Part shown: piece after piece, positions 37,335-47,000 of the stretch | How the letters are laid out: the number at the start of each line of letters is the position of its first letter | Position numbering within the stretch: the stretch's first letter is position 1 | NCBI RefSeq assembly: GCF_902167145.1 | Contig: NC_050102.1 | Coordinates: 12,648,850 to 12,712,849, forward strand | Reading direction: 5' to 3' | DNA length: 64,000 nt | Source: Zea mays | Lineage: Eukaryota > Streptophyta > Magnoliopsida > Poales > Poaceae | The notes under the pieces: generated by a model | The model's input: only the letters and a program-made list of their open reading frames with translations | What the model was told of the DNA's origin: nothing | The model's database searches: none | Made by a program: the position numbers and the translations under genes

Positions 37335-38494
37335 GGTGGTTATGCTCCCTCACATAACATAGATACAGTTGAGGCATAGTAATTACAAGATTTTTGGCAC
37401 TCAAAAAGTGTCCAGGGTTCGACTCCTCCGCACAACACTTTTTTGCTGGACGATTTTTTCTCTTGCTGGACGTGAGCTGCTAACGAGCGCACATTAAAGA
37501 AACCTGACAAAGCACCATCCTGTCGAGCTGCTAACGAGCGCACAATTTCAGCCACTTGAGGCACCTAATTGTTGCCTCTTTATTGTGTTGATTTGCTTTG
37601 CCAGGTTCAGGGCCTTGGTGGAGGCATGCGTGTAGTTCTTGATGGTGTGGCAGCGGTACAACTTCAAATCGTCGTGGATGGCATCAAGGCGCTCCTTGGT
37701 GAACTGGTCACTGCTATCCTTTATCCACCAGAAACAACAAATGGACATATTTTATAACAGTATTTGATATTTACACAGAGATCTGCAGCATGTATAACAT
37801 GTACTCCATCCGTCCCAAAATATAATTCATTTTAGACTATGAACAAGGAAATTTGATTCAGATGAGGTTGACAAATACGAAAATGAAGATGAAGGCAAAC
37901 GTAAGACAAATACAAAAAATGAAAGCAGAATTCAGACAATTGTGATGTACATAATTTCTAATTTGTGGTGCTTCAGATGTGCAGTGATGTATAGAAGCAT
38001 GTGTGAAGTATGTTCGGAAATGTGAAGTATGTTATTTGACTCCATGAAATGCAGAACACTTACAAATTCAGGTCATCTCTGAATTGGTTAAAGACACCAA
38101 CACCAACTCGTTTTTTAGAGATAATAAGACAATTATCCTCTTACCAAAGGAATTCCCTAACCAAAGCAATTACCCATGTTTACAGAGAACATCTTGAAAT
38201 GCGAAGTAGTTTACAAATGCTAACATTAATATGCTTTGAAAAATTACCTGTTTTTTGATTAAGAAAAAAGTAAAATTATAGCATACACAATAATGTTTTG
38301 CTTGTCATGTCAGTAAGCTTTTGGAAGCGTTGTAATGTTGTCTGAATTGTGTTAAAGATGCTATTGTCTGTTTTTTACTACATGTCTTGTCAGTACCCAA
38401 TTGTTGTGTCACCATGCGATCATTTATGATGTTATTTTACCTTGAATTTATTTATATATAGTGGGATTGTAAGAAGTATTGTATTTGTTTTTAG
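37335..38494. other. Unassigned stretch with a short conserved-looking minus frame
   Basis: Minus strand 37748-37570 encodes CCFWWIKDSSDQFTKERLDA and STKALNLAKQINTIKRQQLG, which looks like real protein sequence but which I cannot assign. 37801-37835 (TACTCCATCCGTCCCAAAAT) resembles a Stowaway/mariner-type MITE end without a visible partner. The rest to 38494 is AT-rich and noncoding, partly intron upstream of the SecY exon. Confidence 0.4.
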
Positions 38495-38808
38495 GCCATT
38501 GGACAAGTTCTTTATCTTCGTCCCTATGTAAATGATTTCAGCATAGAATGGGTTCTAACATATGTGACATTATTAACACTTGGATCGGTCTTTACTACTT
38601 TCATTGGTGAAAGAATATCTGATCTGAAACTTGGAAATGGAACATCACTTCTTATATATATTTATATTTATTTACAAGTATAATATCATATTTGCCTGCA
38701 TCATTTGGGAGGACAGTTGCACAGGCATTTTAAGATGGGAATTATGTTGGACTTCTCACAATCATATTGTCATTCTTTCTATTAGTCCTTGGGATTGTCT
38801 ATGTCCAA
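38495..38808 (+). pseudogene. Plastid SecY (SCY1) translocase exon fragment
   Basis: After an acceptor TTTTTAG the plus strand encodes AIGQVLYLRPYVNDFSIEWV, then TLLTLGSVFTTFIGERISDL and LGNGTSLL. After a short AT-rich insertion that shifts the frame it gives LPASFGRTVAQAF, a TAA in place of Gln, then DGNYVGLLTIILSF and LGIVYVQ at a GTAAG donor. This is the middle of the chloroplast SecY pore subunit (thylakoid protein translocation). It is on the opposite strand from all other captured fragments. Nonsense and frameshift make it a pseudogene. Confidence 0.85.
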
Positions 38809-40157
38809 GTAAGAACATATTCATTTCAAGGGCAGAATCTGTATGCATTATCCTTACTCTTGAAATTTTCTTTAGTTCTGTATGTTCTCTCTCCCGCCTT
38901 ATATATTAGCTTACATATCAACTTATAAATAATTGTGTTTCCTTCTTTACAACATAAACAATAACAAGACAGTACAATCGTAGATACCAATGGATATGGA
39001 ACAAATATATTAGCAATACACAGTAGCCTCCAAATTCATTAAAAATTCTATTAAACTATCAGCCCAGAACATCAAAATGTCGAATTCAGAGCAACAATCA
39101 AATGATGAACATCAATAGCGTACAACATTAAATTGTCTCGTCAGAAAAATGACAGCAATGGTATGTGGCCAAAGATGGATCAAATGTATCATCGTGTGAC
39201 AATAGCTCAGTTTGTCAGGTCGAACTGGTGGTTGCTTAAATGGAACCACCAGGTGTAGTGGTGGACTGACTGGTTTCTCTTTTGGTTTCAGTTCACGATT
39301 CTCATCAGATTCATATCGCATATCTTCATTAGCCACAGTGTCATCTGGTTGCATGTCCTTTTCATACTGGTCTTCATCCTCCATGGGAGATCTCTACAAA
39401 AGAAAAGAAAAAGAATTTTTTATTAAGCACAAGAGCAGTTTGAAAAAGGAAAAGGTATAGAAAAAGATAACAGGTAAGGGAAATGAATATTTCTCAAAAC
39501 TGATTGGAGTGTGGATCAATACTCATGTAGAATTCATGCAAGACACGAAGAGAAATCACACCTTCCATTCAGATTTCAGACAAAACAATTCACAAGAAAT
39601 GCTCTCATGGAAACTTAAAATATCTCAGATCCATAAAAGAGGTGAAATACTGAAAGTTACAGGAAGACAAAACTGCGAATTTGCTGAGTTTATCTGGGTT
39701 GAGTACATTTGCAGATGCAGGTTGTCTTTTAGAATGTGACTAAAGTGCATATAGAAAGAAGCAACAATCGAAATGTATATATCAATTCACCTCAGGGAAC
39801 AATGAGATGCCATTGAGGAAGCAAAGTGAAGGGATAGTGACATAGTAAAGGGTGGGGAAGCTAATCTGGACATTCTAATCTGGCCTACCACATCAAAATT
39901 GGATCAATTACAAGAACAAGGACGCCAACACCACAGTTGGACCAATACAGATCGTGTAAAAACACTAACCAACTGGTTGGAGCTTCCTAAATCTTCAAGC
40001 TCCTACCACACCCATGCAATGGAGGAGCAACAACACCTACACTATCGATGTTGATCCGGTGATCATGTCAAAAAGGAGAACACCAGCCAACCAAACTAAA
40101 CCTGGCTGGGGTATGATGAAGCGAGGACAGCATCCAACAATCCTTTGCTTCGATTAG
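38809..40157. other. Unassigned DNA with one acidic minus-strand ORF piece
   Basis: Minus strand 39384-39205 encodes MEDEDQYEKDMQPDDTVANE, then an acidic/Lys-rich stretch and SPPLHLVVPFKQPPVRPDKL. The PPLHLVVPFKQPPVRP segment looks conserved, but I do not recognise the family. Nothing else between 38809 and 40157 is supported as coding. Confidence 0.35.
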
Positions 40158-40269
40158 CTATCTATAGTTACAGCAGGATGCCTGACCACGGATCAACTTA
40201 TCCCACAAGCACAACATCTGCCTAGGTGACTGATAGTTGGCCGTGTAGTAGTTCTCCAGACAACCATAC
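40158..40269 (-). pseudogene. Beta-1,3-galactosyltransferase, C-terminal end of split exon
   Basis: Minus strand from 40269 to the TAG at 40158-40160 encodes [20 protein letters not shown] and ends in ASCCNYR, the conserved C-terminus of plant GALT-type (Hyp-O-galactosyltransferase) proteins. The upstream half of the same exon lies at 63123-63021, separated by the 22.75-kb retroelement nest. The stop codon is the family's normal position. Confidence 0.8.
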
Positions 40270-40897
40270 TGTAGCATCCCAAAAATTCAAATCCTGAAAT
40301 TTTCTCAAACTCGCTCTAAATTCAAAATGAATTTCAAATTTCATTTCAAAATGTTTGTTTGCGAGTTGATATCAACAAATAAAGTATAGTGGTCTATATT
40401 CTCTCTAAAATCCTCCTCAAAATATCCTACAAATATTTCCCCAGTGATCCCCCTCAAAATTGTTTACAGAAATACTGCCCAGATATTTCCCTAGTGATCC
40501 ACTTCAAGTTCTTTCCAGAAATATTGCCCAAATATTCCACCAATATATCTCCAAGTATTTTCCTCTTGAGAAATACCTTCAGAATCATTTTTCAAGTCCC
40601 TATAAATATTTTCTTCATAACTTTCTTCATGCTCATACGTATACGTATGCCTCCAGTGTCATACGGTGAGCTCTACAAGCTAATCTCACTTATACAAGAC
40701 AAATACATGCTAATCTCCCACTAATCCTCTCATCCTCCCACTAATCCTCTCATCCCCCCCCCTAATCCCCCCACCATGGCTATAAATAGAGGGGCAAGGG
40801 CCTCCTCTCATCCCACCCCAAGCCATTTCATGGCAACTCTCTTCCCCCCCACACACACCCACTCCATGTTCCACACAAGCACACACTAGCACAAGGA

Positions 40898-41560
40898 TCG
40901 TTCGATCGTTCGTCCCCTGTTCTTAGTTTGTTTGTTCGTTCGTCTGATCGTTCGTTCGTTCGTTCGTTCGTTCGTTCGATCGTTCATCCGATCGTTCATG
41001 GTTCGTTCGTCCGTTCGTCCGATCGTTCGATCGTTCGTCCGTTCGTTCGTCCAAATAATCTTTTTCCTGCCGTTATGCTGCCGAAATTCCGATCGTTCGT
41101 TCGTTCGATCATTCGATCATTCATCGTTCGTTCATAGTTCTTATTCATCGTTCGTTCATAGTCCCTATTCATCGTTCTTCCAGATAATCTTTGTCCTGCC
41201 GTTATGCTGCCGAAATTCCGATCGTTCGTTCGTTCAATCATTGGATCGTACGTTCGTCCAAATAATCTTTTTCCTACCGTTATGCTGCCGAAATTCCGAT
41301 CGTTCGTTCGTTCGATCATTCGATCGTTCATCGTTCGTTCATAGTTCCTATTCATCGTTCATCGTTCGTTCATGGTCCGTATTCATCGTTCTTCCAGATA
41401 ATCTTTGTCCTGCCGTTATGCTGGCGAAATTCTGATCGTTTGTTCGTCCGATCATTCGATCGTTCGTCCGTTCGTTCATAGTTCCTATTCATCGTTCATC
41501 GTTCGTTCATAGTTCCTATTCACCGTTCATCGTTCGTTCATACGACTATTCACCATCACT
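40898..41560. repeat. GATCGTTCGTTC-type tandem arrays in outer 5' LTR
   Basis: Runs of TTCG, GATCGTTC and TTCATCGTTCG are interspersed with a recurring unit ATAATCTTTTTCCTGCCGTT and ATGCTGCCGAAATTCCGATC. The open frames here (Arg-Ser-Phe-Val repeats on one strand, Asn-Asp-Arg on the other) are translations of the repeat and not supported as genes. Confidence 0.9.
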
Positions 41561-41715
41561 ATTCATCATTACTATTCAGACACTATTCACTATCGTTACT
41601 ATTTAGTGTTACTATTCATCATCGTTACTACTCATCGATGATATCTAGTAGTTTTTTCGTCGTCACTATTCATCGTTACTATTCATCGTTACTATTCATC
41701 GTTACTATTCATCGA
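41560..41715. repeat. CTATTCATCGTTA minisatellite
   Basis: Short imperfect repeats of ACTATTCATCGTT and CATCGTTACTATTC. Copy number differs from the matching tract in the 3' LTR (about 48260-48445). Confidence 0.88.
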
Positions 41716-41832
41716 TTAGCCGATCACCCCAAATTTCAACTACTCATACATCATGTTGTCCAGTCCACCTAAGACCAGCCAGACCCATATTCCAGTCATA
41801 CGAACTCCAGTGACTGTGATTTTCCTTCCAGT

Positions 41833-41889
41833 AGGGAACTTCCCATCTGGTCACCCATCCCAGGTTTCTCTAAGTTGAGCACGCTTAAC
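41833..41889 (-). promoter_or_regulatory. Antisense 5S rRNA-like block in outer 5' LTR
   Basis: Read on the minus strand it contains AAGTTAAGCGTGCTCAACTT, CTGGGATGGGTGACC and GATGGGAAGTTCC, in the order and spacing of the plant 5S rRNA internal control region (box A, intermediate element, box C). Orientation is opposite to the LTR. Resemblance is seen directly; Pol III activity is inference. Confidence 0.72.
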
Positions 41890-42136
41890 TTTAAGATTCC
41901 TTCGAACCAGGCTTCCAAACTCCGATTCCAACAATTCTTGTTTCTAAATTTTTATCAAACTATTCCCTATCCAACCATGTCATCCCTTAAGCATGGTCCA
42001 TATTCCAAAAAAACTCCCAAAATACTCTTGTCCCATATTCTGCCTATAACTCTCATGTTCATACTAAGTCAGACGATTCATTCGTCACTATTCTCACCAA
42101 TAGTGAACTTCACTGTGCTACACCACATACACCCAG

Positions 42137-42146
42137 CTATAAATAC
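42137..42146 (+). promoter_or_regulatory. TATA box of outer 5' LTR
   Basis: CTATAAATAC precedes a pyrimidine-rich CCTCTCCCTCTCCACACACA leader, a good plant Pol II start context. The 3' LTR has the same site at about 48866. Confidence 0.68.
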
Positions 42147-43904
42147 ACCCGGCTACCCTCTCCCTCTCCACACACACTCAACACCCTCAACCAAGGCAAA
42201 CACCGCACCCACTCAGTTACTCTGCTCTGCCGGCTACACGCATAGTGTCGCTTCGCCTCCAGTCCACCCTCCTGGTAAGCACCTCCGCTCCACCACCAGT
42301 AATATCACAACACCACATGACACAGATTCTACTCAAGACTCTACCCATCCATATATCGCTATTCTGACCACTATACTAAATATTTGATGGTATACTTGCT
42401 TGTTTGTATGTTTGCTTGTTCATGTTGCATAGTTATCGGAGCGTTCGTGCCATCTCGTGGAGGCCAGATCTGCAAGTCTACGCCAGGCGGTGGAGCCAGA
42501 AGCCAGTTCCGCGAGCTCTCCTTCCCCCTTCGCCGGATAAGCATGGAAAGCTCACTGGATCCCTTTGATGCATAAATTACCTATGATTTTTCAACCACAA
42601 CCCTCAGCCTGTTATTTTATGCATGATATGATTTTGAGACAAGTTATTATGGCCACCTAGCCGCTTGCCGCAATCAATCCCTGATATATATGTTCCAAAT
42701 GATTTGAGAACAGGTGTGAGTTTTCAAAAGAAAATGCTTTTCAAAATGTGTGTGATGAAGGGTTTTCACCCTTATCACCTTGTGAGTGGGATAATCAGGG
42801 ACTCCCTGGTTTAGGGGAGGGCCTAAGGTGTTGGCTCAGCTGGTTTAGGCGTGAGCAGAAGGATTGTCCCCTCATATAAGGACCGGTTTGTCATCTTCAC
42901 TACCTGTACTCTTTAATAGTACAACCACTCGAGACTGTGTGGGCAGTCACTCAATCTGAACTCGTACGGTCCAACCCCAGGGTTATGAAGGTTGGGGAGC
43001 ACCGGGAGGATAAGGAGGGGGAAAGTTTTGTCCGGTTTGGACATGGTGGTGGCCTGACTCCTTCCGGATAACCGTTAAGGTTAGGACGTGCGGGGAAAGA
43101 AAGAGAGTCGGATTCGGGTCTCATTGGCCATGGGATCGCAGAGCCGAACTAGTGGGTAAAGTGTACACCTCTGCGCAGAGTTTGAAAACCTATTCGAATA
43201 GTCTGTGTCCACAGGAATGGACGAGTCTGGTATGGTATGGCAATTAGTGTTTTGTTTTCAAAAAAAGAGGTGCGTTTGAGAAAAGTGGTTTTTAAAAGGT
43301 TCGGCGGTTGAGCCGTGAGCTATGGTGGACGGGAAGTCCAGTAGCTGTTTTTGAAAATGAAAACCAGTGGGAACTGCTGAGATACCTGGATGGTTTAGTC
43401 CAGGGGATTTTGTTATAATACTGAAAAACTTCCTGCTCCTTTTGGAGAGGATGCGCTTTGGAAAAATATAAAATGTTTTTCAAAACAACTCTGCATAAAA
43501 TATTGATGTTTCTGCAAAATATCCTGAGCTCCACATATTCCATGCATTATATCTGATTTCCCCATTCCGCGGGTGAAGGTGGGCTGCTGAGTACGTTTGT
43601 ACTCACCCTTGCTTATTTGTTGTTTTTCAGAAAAAGGAGATCGGGTAAGAGTTACGACTGTTCCCAACCTTGCCTGTGGCTGTTGGACCGCTGAATTGCT
43701 TCACTGCGTATATCGGGCTGCTTCAGCCCCACTCTGATGATATGTCCCGAGTTGTGGACCAACTCTTAAAGTTGATCGCCACCTTTATAGGTTTGTCTCG
43801 TTTAAGCAGATCTGGAATCATTTTATGTATAAATGTGTTTACTAGCCTCCTAGGACTAGTAATTGTATCACATTTGAGTCCCAGAGGATTGGGGACGCTT
43901 CAGG

Positions 43905-43916
43905 TGGTATCAGAGC
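43905..43916 (+). other. Primer binding site of outer element
   Basis: TGGTATCAGAGC, complementary to the 3' end of initiator tRNA-Met, lies two bases after the LTR end. Confidence 0.9.
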
Positions 43917-44018
43917 TGTTAGGTTGGCCGCAGGACGTAACCCTTAGCCTGATCAAAAGTTTTTGAGTCCAAACTATTTTCTTAAAAAAATTCTTGCTCT
44001 CATCCCTTCATTTCAAAA

Positions 44019-45140
44019 ATGTTTTCCCCCTTTCCTTCTCTCAGAAGTCAGATGGAGGTTCGCTGCCAAACCAGCTTTTGCCAGAATGAAGATGGTTTCC
44101 CCAAGTTGTTGAGAGCATGCACAGTTCGCCTCGGAATCAGGAGCCAGCCAGAGTATGATGGTCGTGAATTCGTCGAGCATGGCACAGAGAAGTGTGTCGT
44201 GACTGTATACATTGGATCCAGTCCACACCATGTGGAATGGAGTGTCACTGCTGCTGGGCACAGATTCAGAGACACCTGCCAAGTCGTCGCCCGCAAGGCA
44301 TTGAGGACCCTGTGTCAGATCTATGAAGAAGAAGTGGCCGACACCCCGCTCAGATTCTTTCCGCCCTTTCAGAGAAACCGTCCAGTTTGGATGGCCAGGA
44401 TGCGTGCATTGGAAGAGCAGCAGCTGCTTGAGGATGACCCCACAGTCGTGTACCTCACTGCATACCTGCTCACCCTGGATGCGCAGTATGATTTCTTGGC
44501 TCGGCACCACCGTCAGATGATTTCCCAAGCAGAAGATGCAGAGAAGCGCAACCGTCAGCTGCATGTGGATCTCACCACAGCTCAAGCCCGTGCAACTGCC
44601 TTGGAGAGTCGTGAAGTCATTGTTGTTGAAGCCCTAAAGCAAGCCAAGGATGAGCACGTCCAGAAGTTGATGGAGGCCTACTTGGTCACCCATAACCAAC
44701 GTAGAGCCCTGCGGATCCAAGAGCCCGCTCCATCCAACCCTGTTCAACCCATCAAAGCTGAAGACCCCTAGATTCTTGAAGGTCACCCGGTCTCGATCAG
44801 AGGAGAGAAGAAGGCTTGGGAACTACCGGAAGGAGCCATAATCTTGGAAGGAATTCCAGTCTCCCCTAAGGCTATGGATAAGCAAGAGCACCCTGAATCC
44901 TCCCAAGATCCCCCGCCAGAGTTGTTTGAGCCCCTCACCATGAAGAAGATTCCAGCACCGTCCCTTGAGGTCAAGGAAGAAGCTGCAAGCACCCCGCCAG
45001 CACCACCGCCCTCTGAGGAGCTACAAGAGCCAGTCCAGCTTGAAGAAGAGTTCAACCCTGTCCTGCCATCTCAGTCGCCGCCAGAAGAAGTCATCAACAT
45101 CAGCTCCCTCTTAACCCATCCAGGTGATGTCTCAGATTGA
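44019..45140 (+). CDS. Unrecognised ORF of the outer element, dsRBD-like N-terminal half, one in-frame TAG
   Basis: One frame runs 374 codons from ATG 44019 (or 44052, MEVRCQTSF) to TGA 45138-45140, broken only by TAG at 44769. Residues about 20-110 show KLLRACTVRLGIRSQPEYDG, VVTVYIG, HHVEWSVTAAGHRF and VARKALRTLCQIYEEEV: helix, PEY, strands, then an Ala/Leu helix, a layout like a dsRNA-binding domain. A coiled-coil-like helix follows (residues 170-225). After the TAG come two ILEGxPVS motifs and a Pro/Glu-rich tail. No CCHC knuckle, capsid, protease or RT motif is present. Function unknown; it may be a gag substitute, an RNA-binding factor or a captured gene. The dsRBD reading is inference. 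Confidence 0.6.
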
Positions 45141-46980
45141 AGTTGTGAGCCAGCCTTGCCAGAAAAGAAGCTGCCAGATCTGAAGTTAGTTATGCCCAGT
45201 CCTCTGCATGCATTGGGTAGTGAAGTTTTTCTTCACTTTGGCTAGAGCCCTGCATGTATGAGAGGAAATCGTGTAGACTCGTGTTTTGCAAAACTCTAAT
45301 TGTGTGGCCCCCTAGGGCATTTCAAAATGAATTTCGCTTGATGTTTTCTTCCCTTTTGAGTGCATAGGTGATGCTTTACGTTAGTGCTCATAAGTCGCAT
45401 TTAGCATAGTTCTCAGTTCAGGAGCCGAGCAATAGTAGTTATGCTTAGCTTTCGAATCTGAGTAGTCCGTGCTTTGGAAAAATTCTATTCTTCCCCTATT
45501 CAAAACATTTGATTTGTTTGTGCTTATCATTGTTGAGCTTGTGTGTTTTCTTTCTTTTTAAAAAAGGTTTTCTCTAAAAACATAGATCACAAATTAGAGC
45601 TAATCCTCATCTTATGCTTCCATTCTCATCTTAACCCATCTCAAGAGAAAAGTGCTTTACCCAAGAAGATACCGAGAAGCTTACCCTTGAAGCCTGGAAT
45701 AAGCTACAGAAGAAACCAGTCCAGCCGCTCAGTCAAAAGGACCGACCGTGAGAATCAAAGCACTACCCCGAGTCAAAGTAAACAGGAAAAGAGGACAAAA
45801 GGAGTTATTACCATACAGAGAGGCAAAGATTTTTGGAACCAGAGACCACAAACATCAGGGTCATCGACCCCACCACTCACCCGTGCCCCTCGCACGCGTG
45901 CCCGCCTCCATGCGCACTACCACCGCCCCACGCCCCCCCTTTGCAGCGCACTACCGCCGCCCACGCCACCTTTGTAGCGCACCCACCGCCACCATCATCG
46001 CCGGCAACACCAGGCCCCCCTCCCCTTATCGCACCCGCTGCCGCGTAGCACCTACTCCATCATCACTACTCCGCAACCGAACACCCCCGCTCACCTATAA
46101 ACCACCCCACCAGCTCCCTCAACTCCCATCTCGCATAAAGCAAAAACAGCCCCGATAAAATCCCCTCTGCCAAATTGCAAGCAACTCCATTTTCCCACTC
46201 CCTCGCCCCTAAGATCACAATGCTTGGTGATTCTTGGGTTGAAGACTGTTGTACATGGTTCATAGTCTTTGGTTTCCTCCTCTGTATGATGGTAATACTC
46301 ATCGATAGACTCCTCCAGTGGGAAGAGCAAATAGAAAGAAAGAGGCAGTGAAAAGTGAAAAGTGAAAAGTGAGAAGAGAAAAGAAGATAGTGAAGAGAAG
46401 ATAAGAAGAAGGTTCTCCCAGAATCAACCCTGTGTCAGTCATTTCTCCGCAGCCTGCTCAAGTAGCAACAGCAGAAGAAGGCCCAGTAACACCCTTGTTA
46501 TGAGGTACTTCAAGGAGTTCAAATCCCCAAGATTCAAGAGATCTACCCTCATTCTTTTTAAGTGGGGTAGTGTTCCAGCAAGGTTCCTGCTATGGATAAA
46601 AAGAAGAAGGCCTGTAGCAAGCTTGTGAAGGACCAGATCATCGAAGCATATAAGTTTCTGGATGAGAAGTGGTCACCCAAGTTTTGTTGATGAAGCACCA
46701 GAAGACCAATCAAGGAAGGAATCCATGTGAGAGTTCACAAGAGAAAGGTTTGCGTGTTGGCATCGTTGCTTCTCCAGTAAGCTAGCCGCCAAGCGAAACC
46801 TAGAAGCCTGAAGATGATCTTTGAGTAGCCAGAATCAGCGTTTGCAATCAGCAACCAGATGCTCCGCCAGACCAGATCTTGTTGAAGTTCCATCTCTTCG
46901 AAGAGTTGCAAAGTGAAGATATGTAGCTGAAGTAAAGCTATACCCATAACCTTTCTAAGCCGAATCTCGAGGACGAGATT
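45141..46980 (+). other. Outer element interior 3' part, no supported gene
   Basis: 45141-45870 is ordinary noncoding sequence with a short frame at 45543-45977 lacking family resemblance. 45860-46130 is very C-rich (CACCGCCCCACGCCCCCC), with Pro/His-rich frames in all registers that I attribute to composition, and contains CACCTATAAACCACCCC, a TATA-like site near 46095. 46346-46372 repeats GAAAAGT. TTCTTTTTAAGTGGGGTAGT at 46552 duplicates the true polypurine tract. Confidence 0.5.
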
Positions 46981-47000
46981 CCTTTTAAGTGGGGTAGATT
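46981..47000 (+). other. Polypurine tract region of outer element
   Basis: CCTTTTAAGTGGGGTAGATT lies directly before the 3' LTR start, behind GAGGACGAGATT, a context common to Tekay-type gypsy elements. Confidence 0.72.

Larger units (their letters stand above)
40270..43902 (+). repeat. Outer element 5' LTR
   Basis: Starts TGTAGCATCCCAAAAATTC and ends ATTGGGGACGCTTCA. It contains TTCG-based arrays (40898-41560), ATTCATCGTTACT arrays (41560-41715), an antisense 5S-like block (41833-41889), a TATA box (42137) and the shared U5-type modules GTGGGTAAAGTGTACACC (43157) and GTACTCACCCTTGCTT (43599). GTAAGC at 42274 and TTGTTTTTCAG at 43630 could delimit a leader intron inside the LTR. Confidence 0.92.

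Noticed and set aside
37417..37440. tRNA-like B box (GGGTTCGACTCC) suggesting a SINE
   Set aside because: No convincing A box at the right distance and no tRNA fold or poly-A/T tail with flanking duplication.
40928..41435. Arg-Ser-Phe-Val repeat protein frames (and the copy near 47507-48124)
   Set aside because: They translate the TTCG array in a transposon LTR; the antisense frames are equally open and periodic.
40898..41560. CRISPR-like repeat array
   Set aside because: Units are contiguous or irregularly interspersed tetranucleotide derivatives without uniform spacers; the genome is a plant.
45748..46158. Pro/His-rich frames in the outer element interior
   Set aside because: Three overlapping frames are open because the DNA is C-rich; no conserved segment was recognised.
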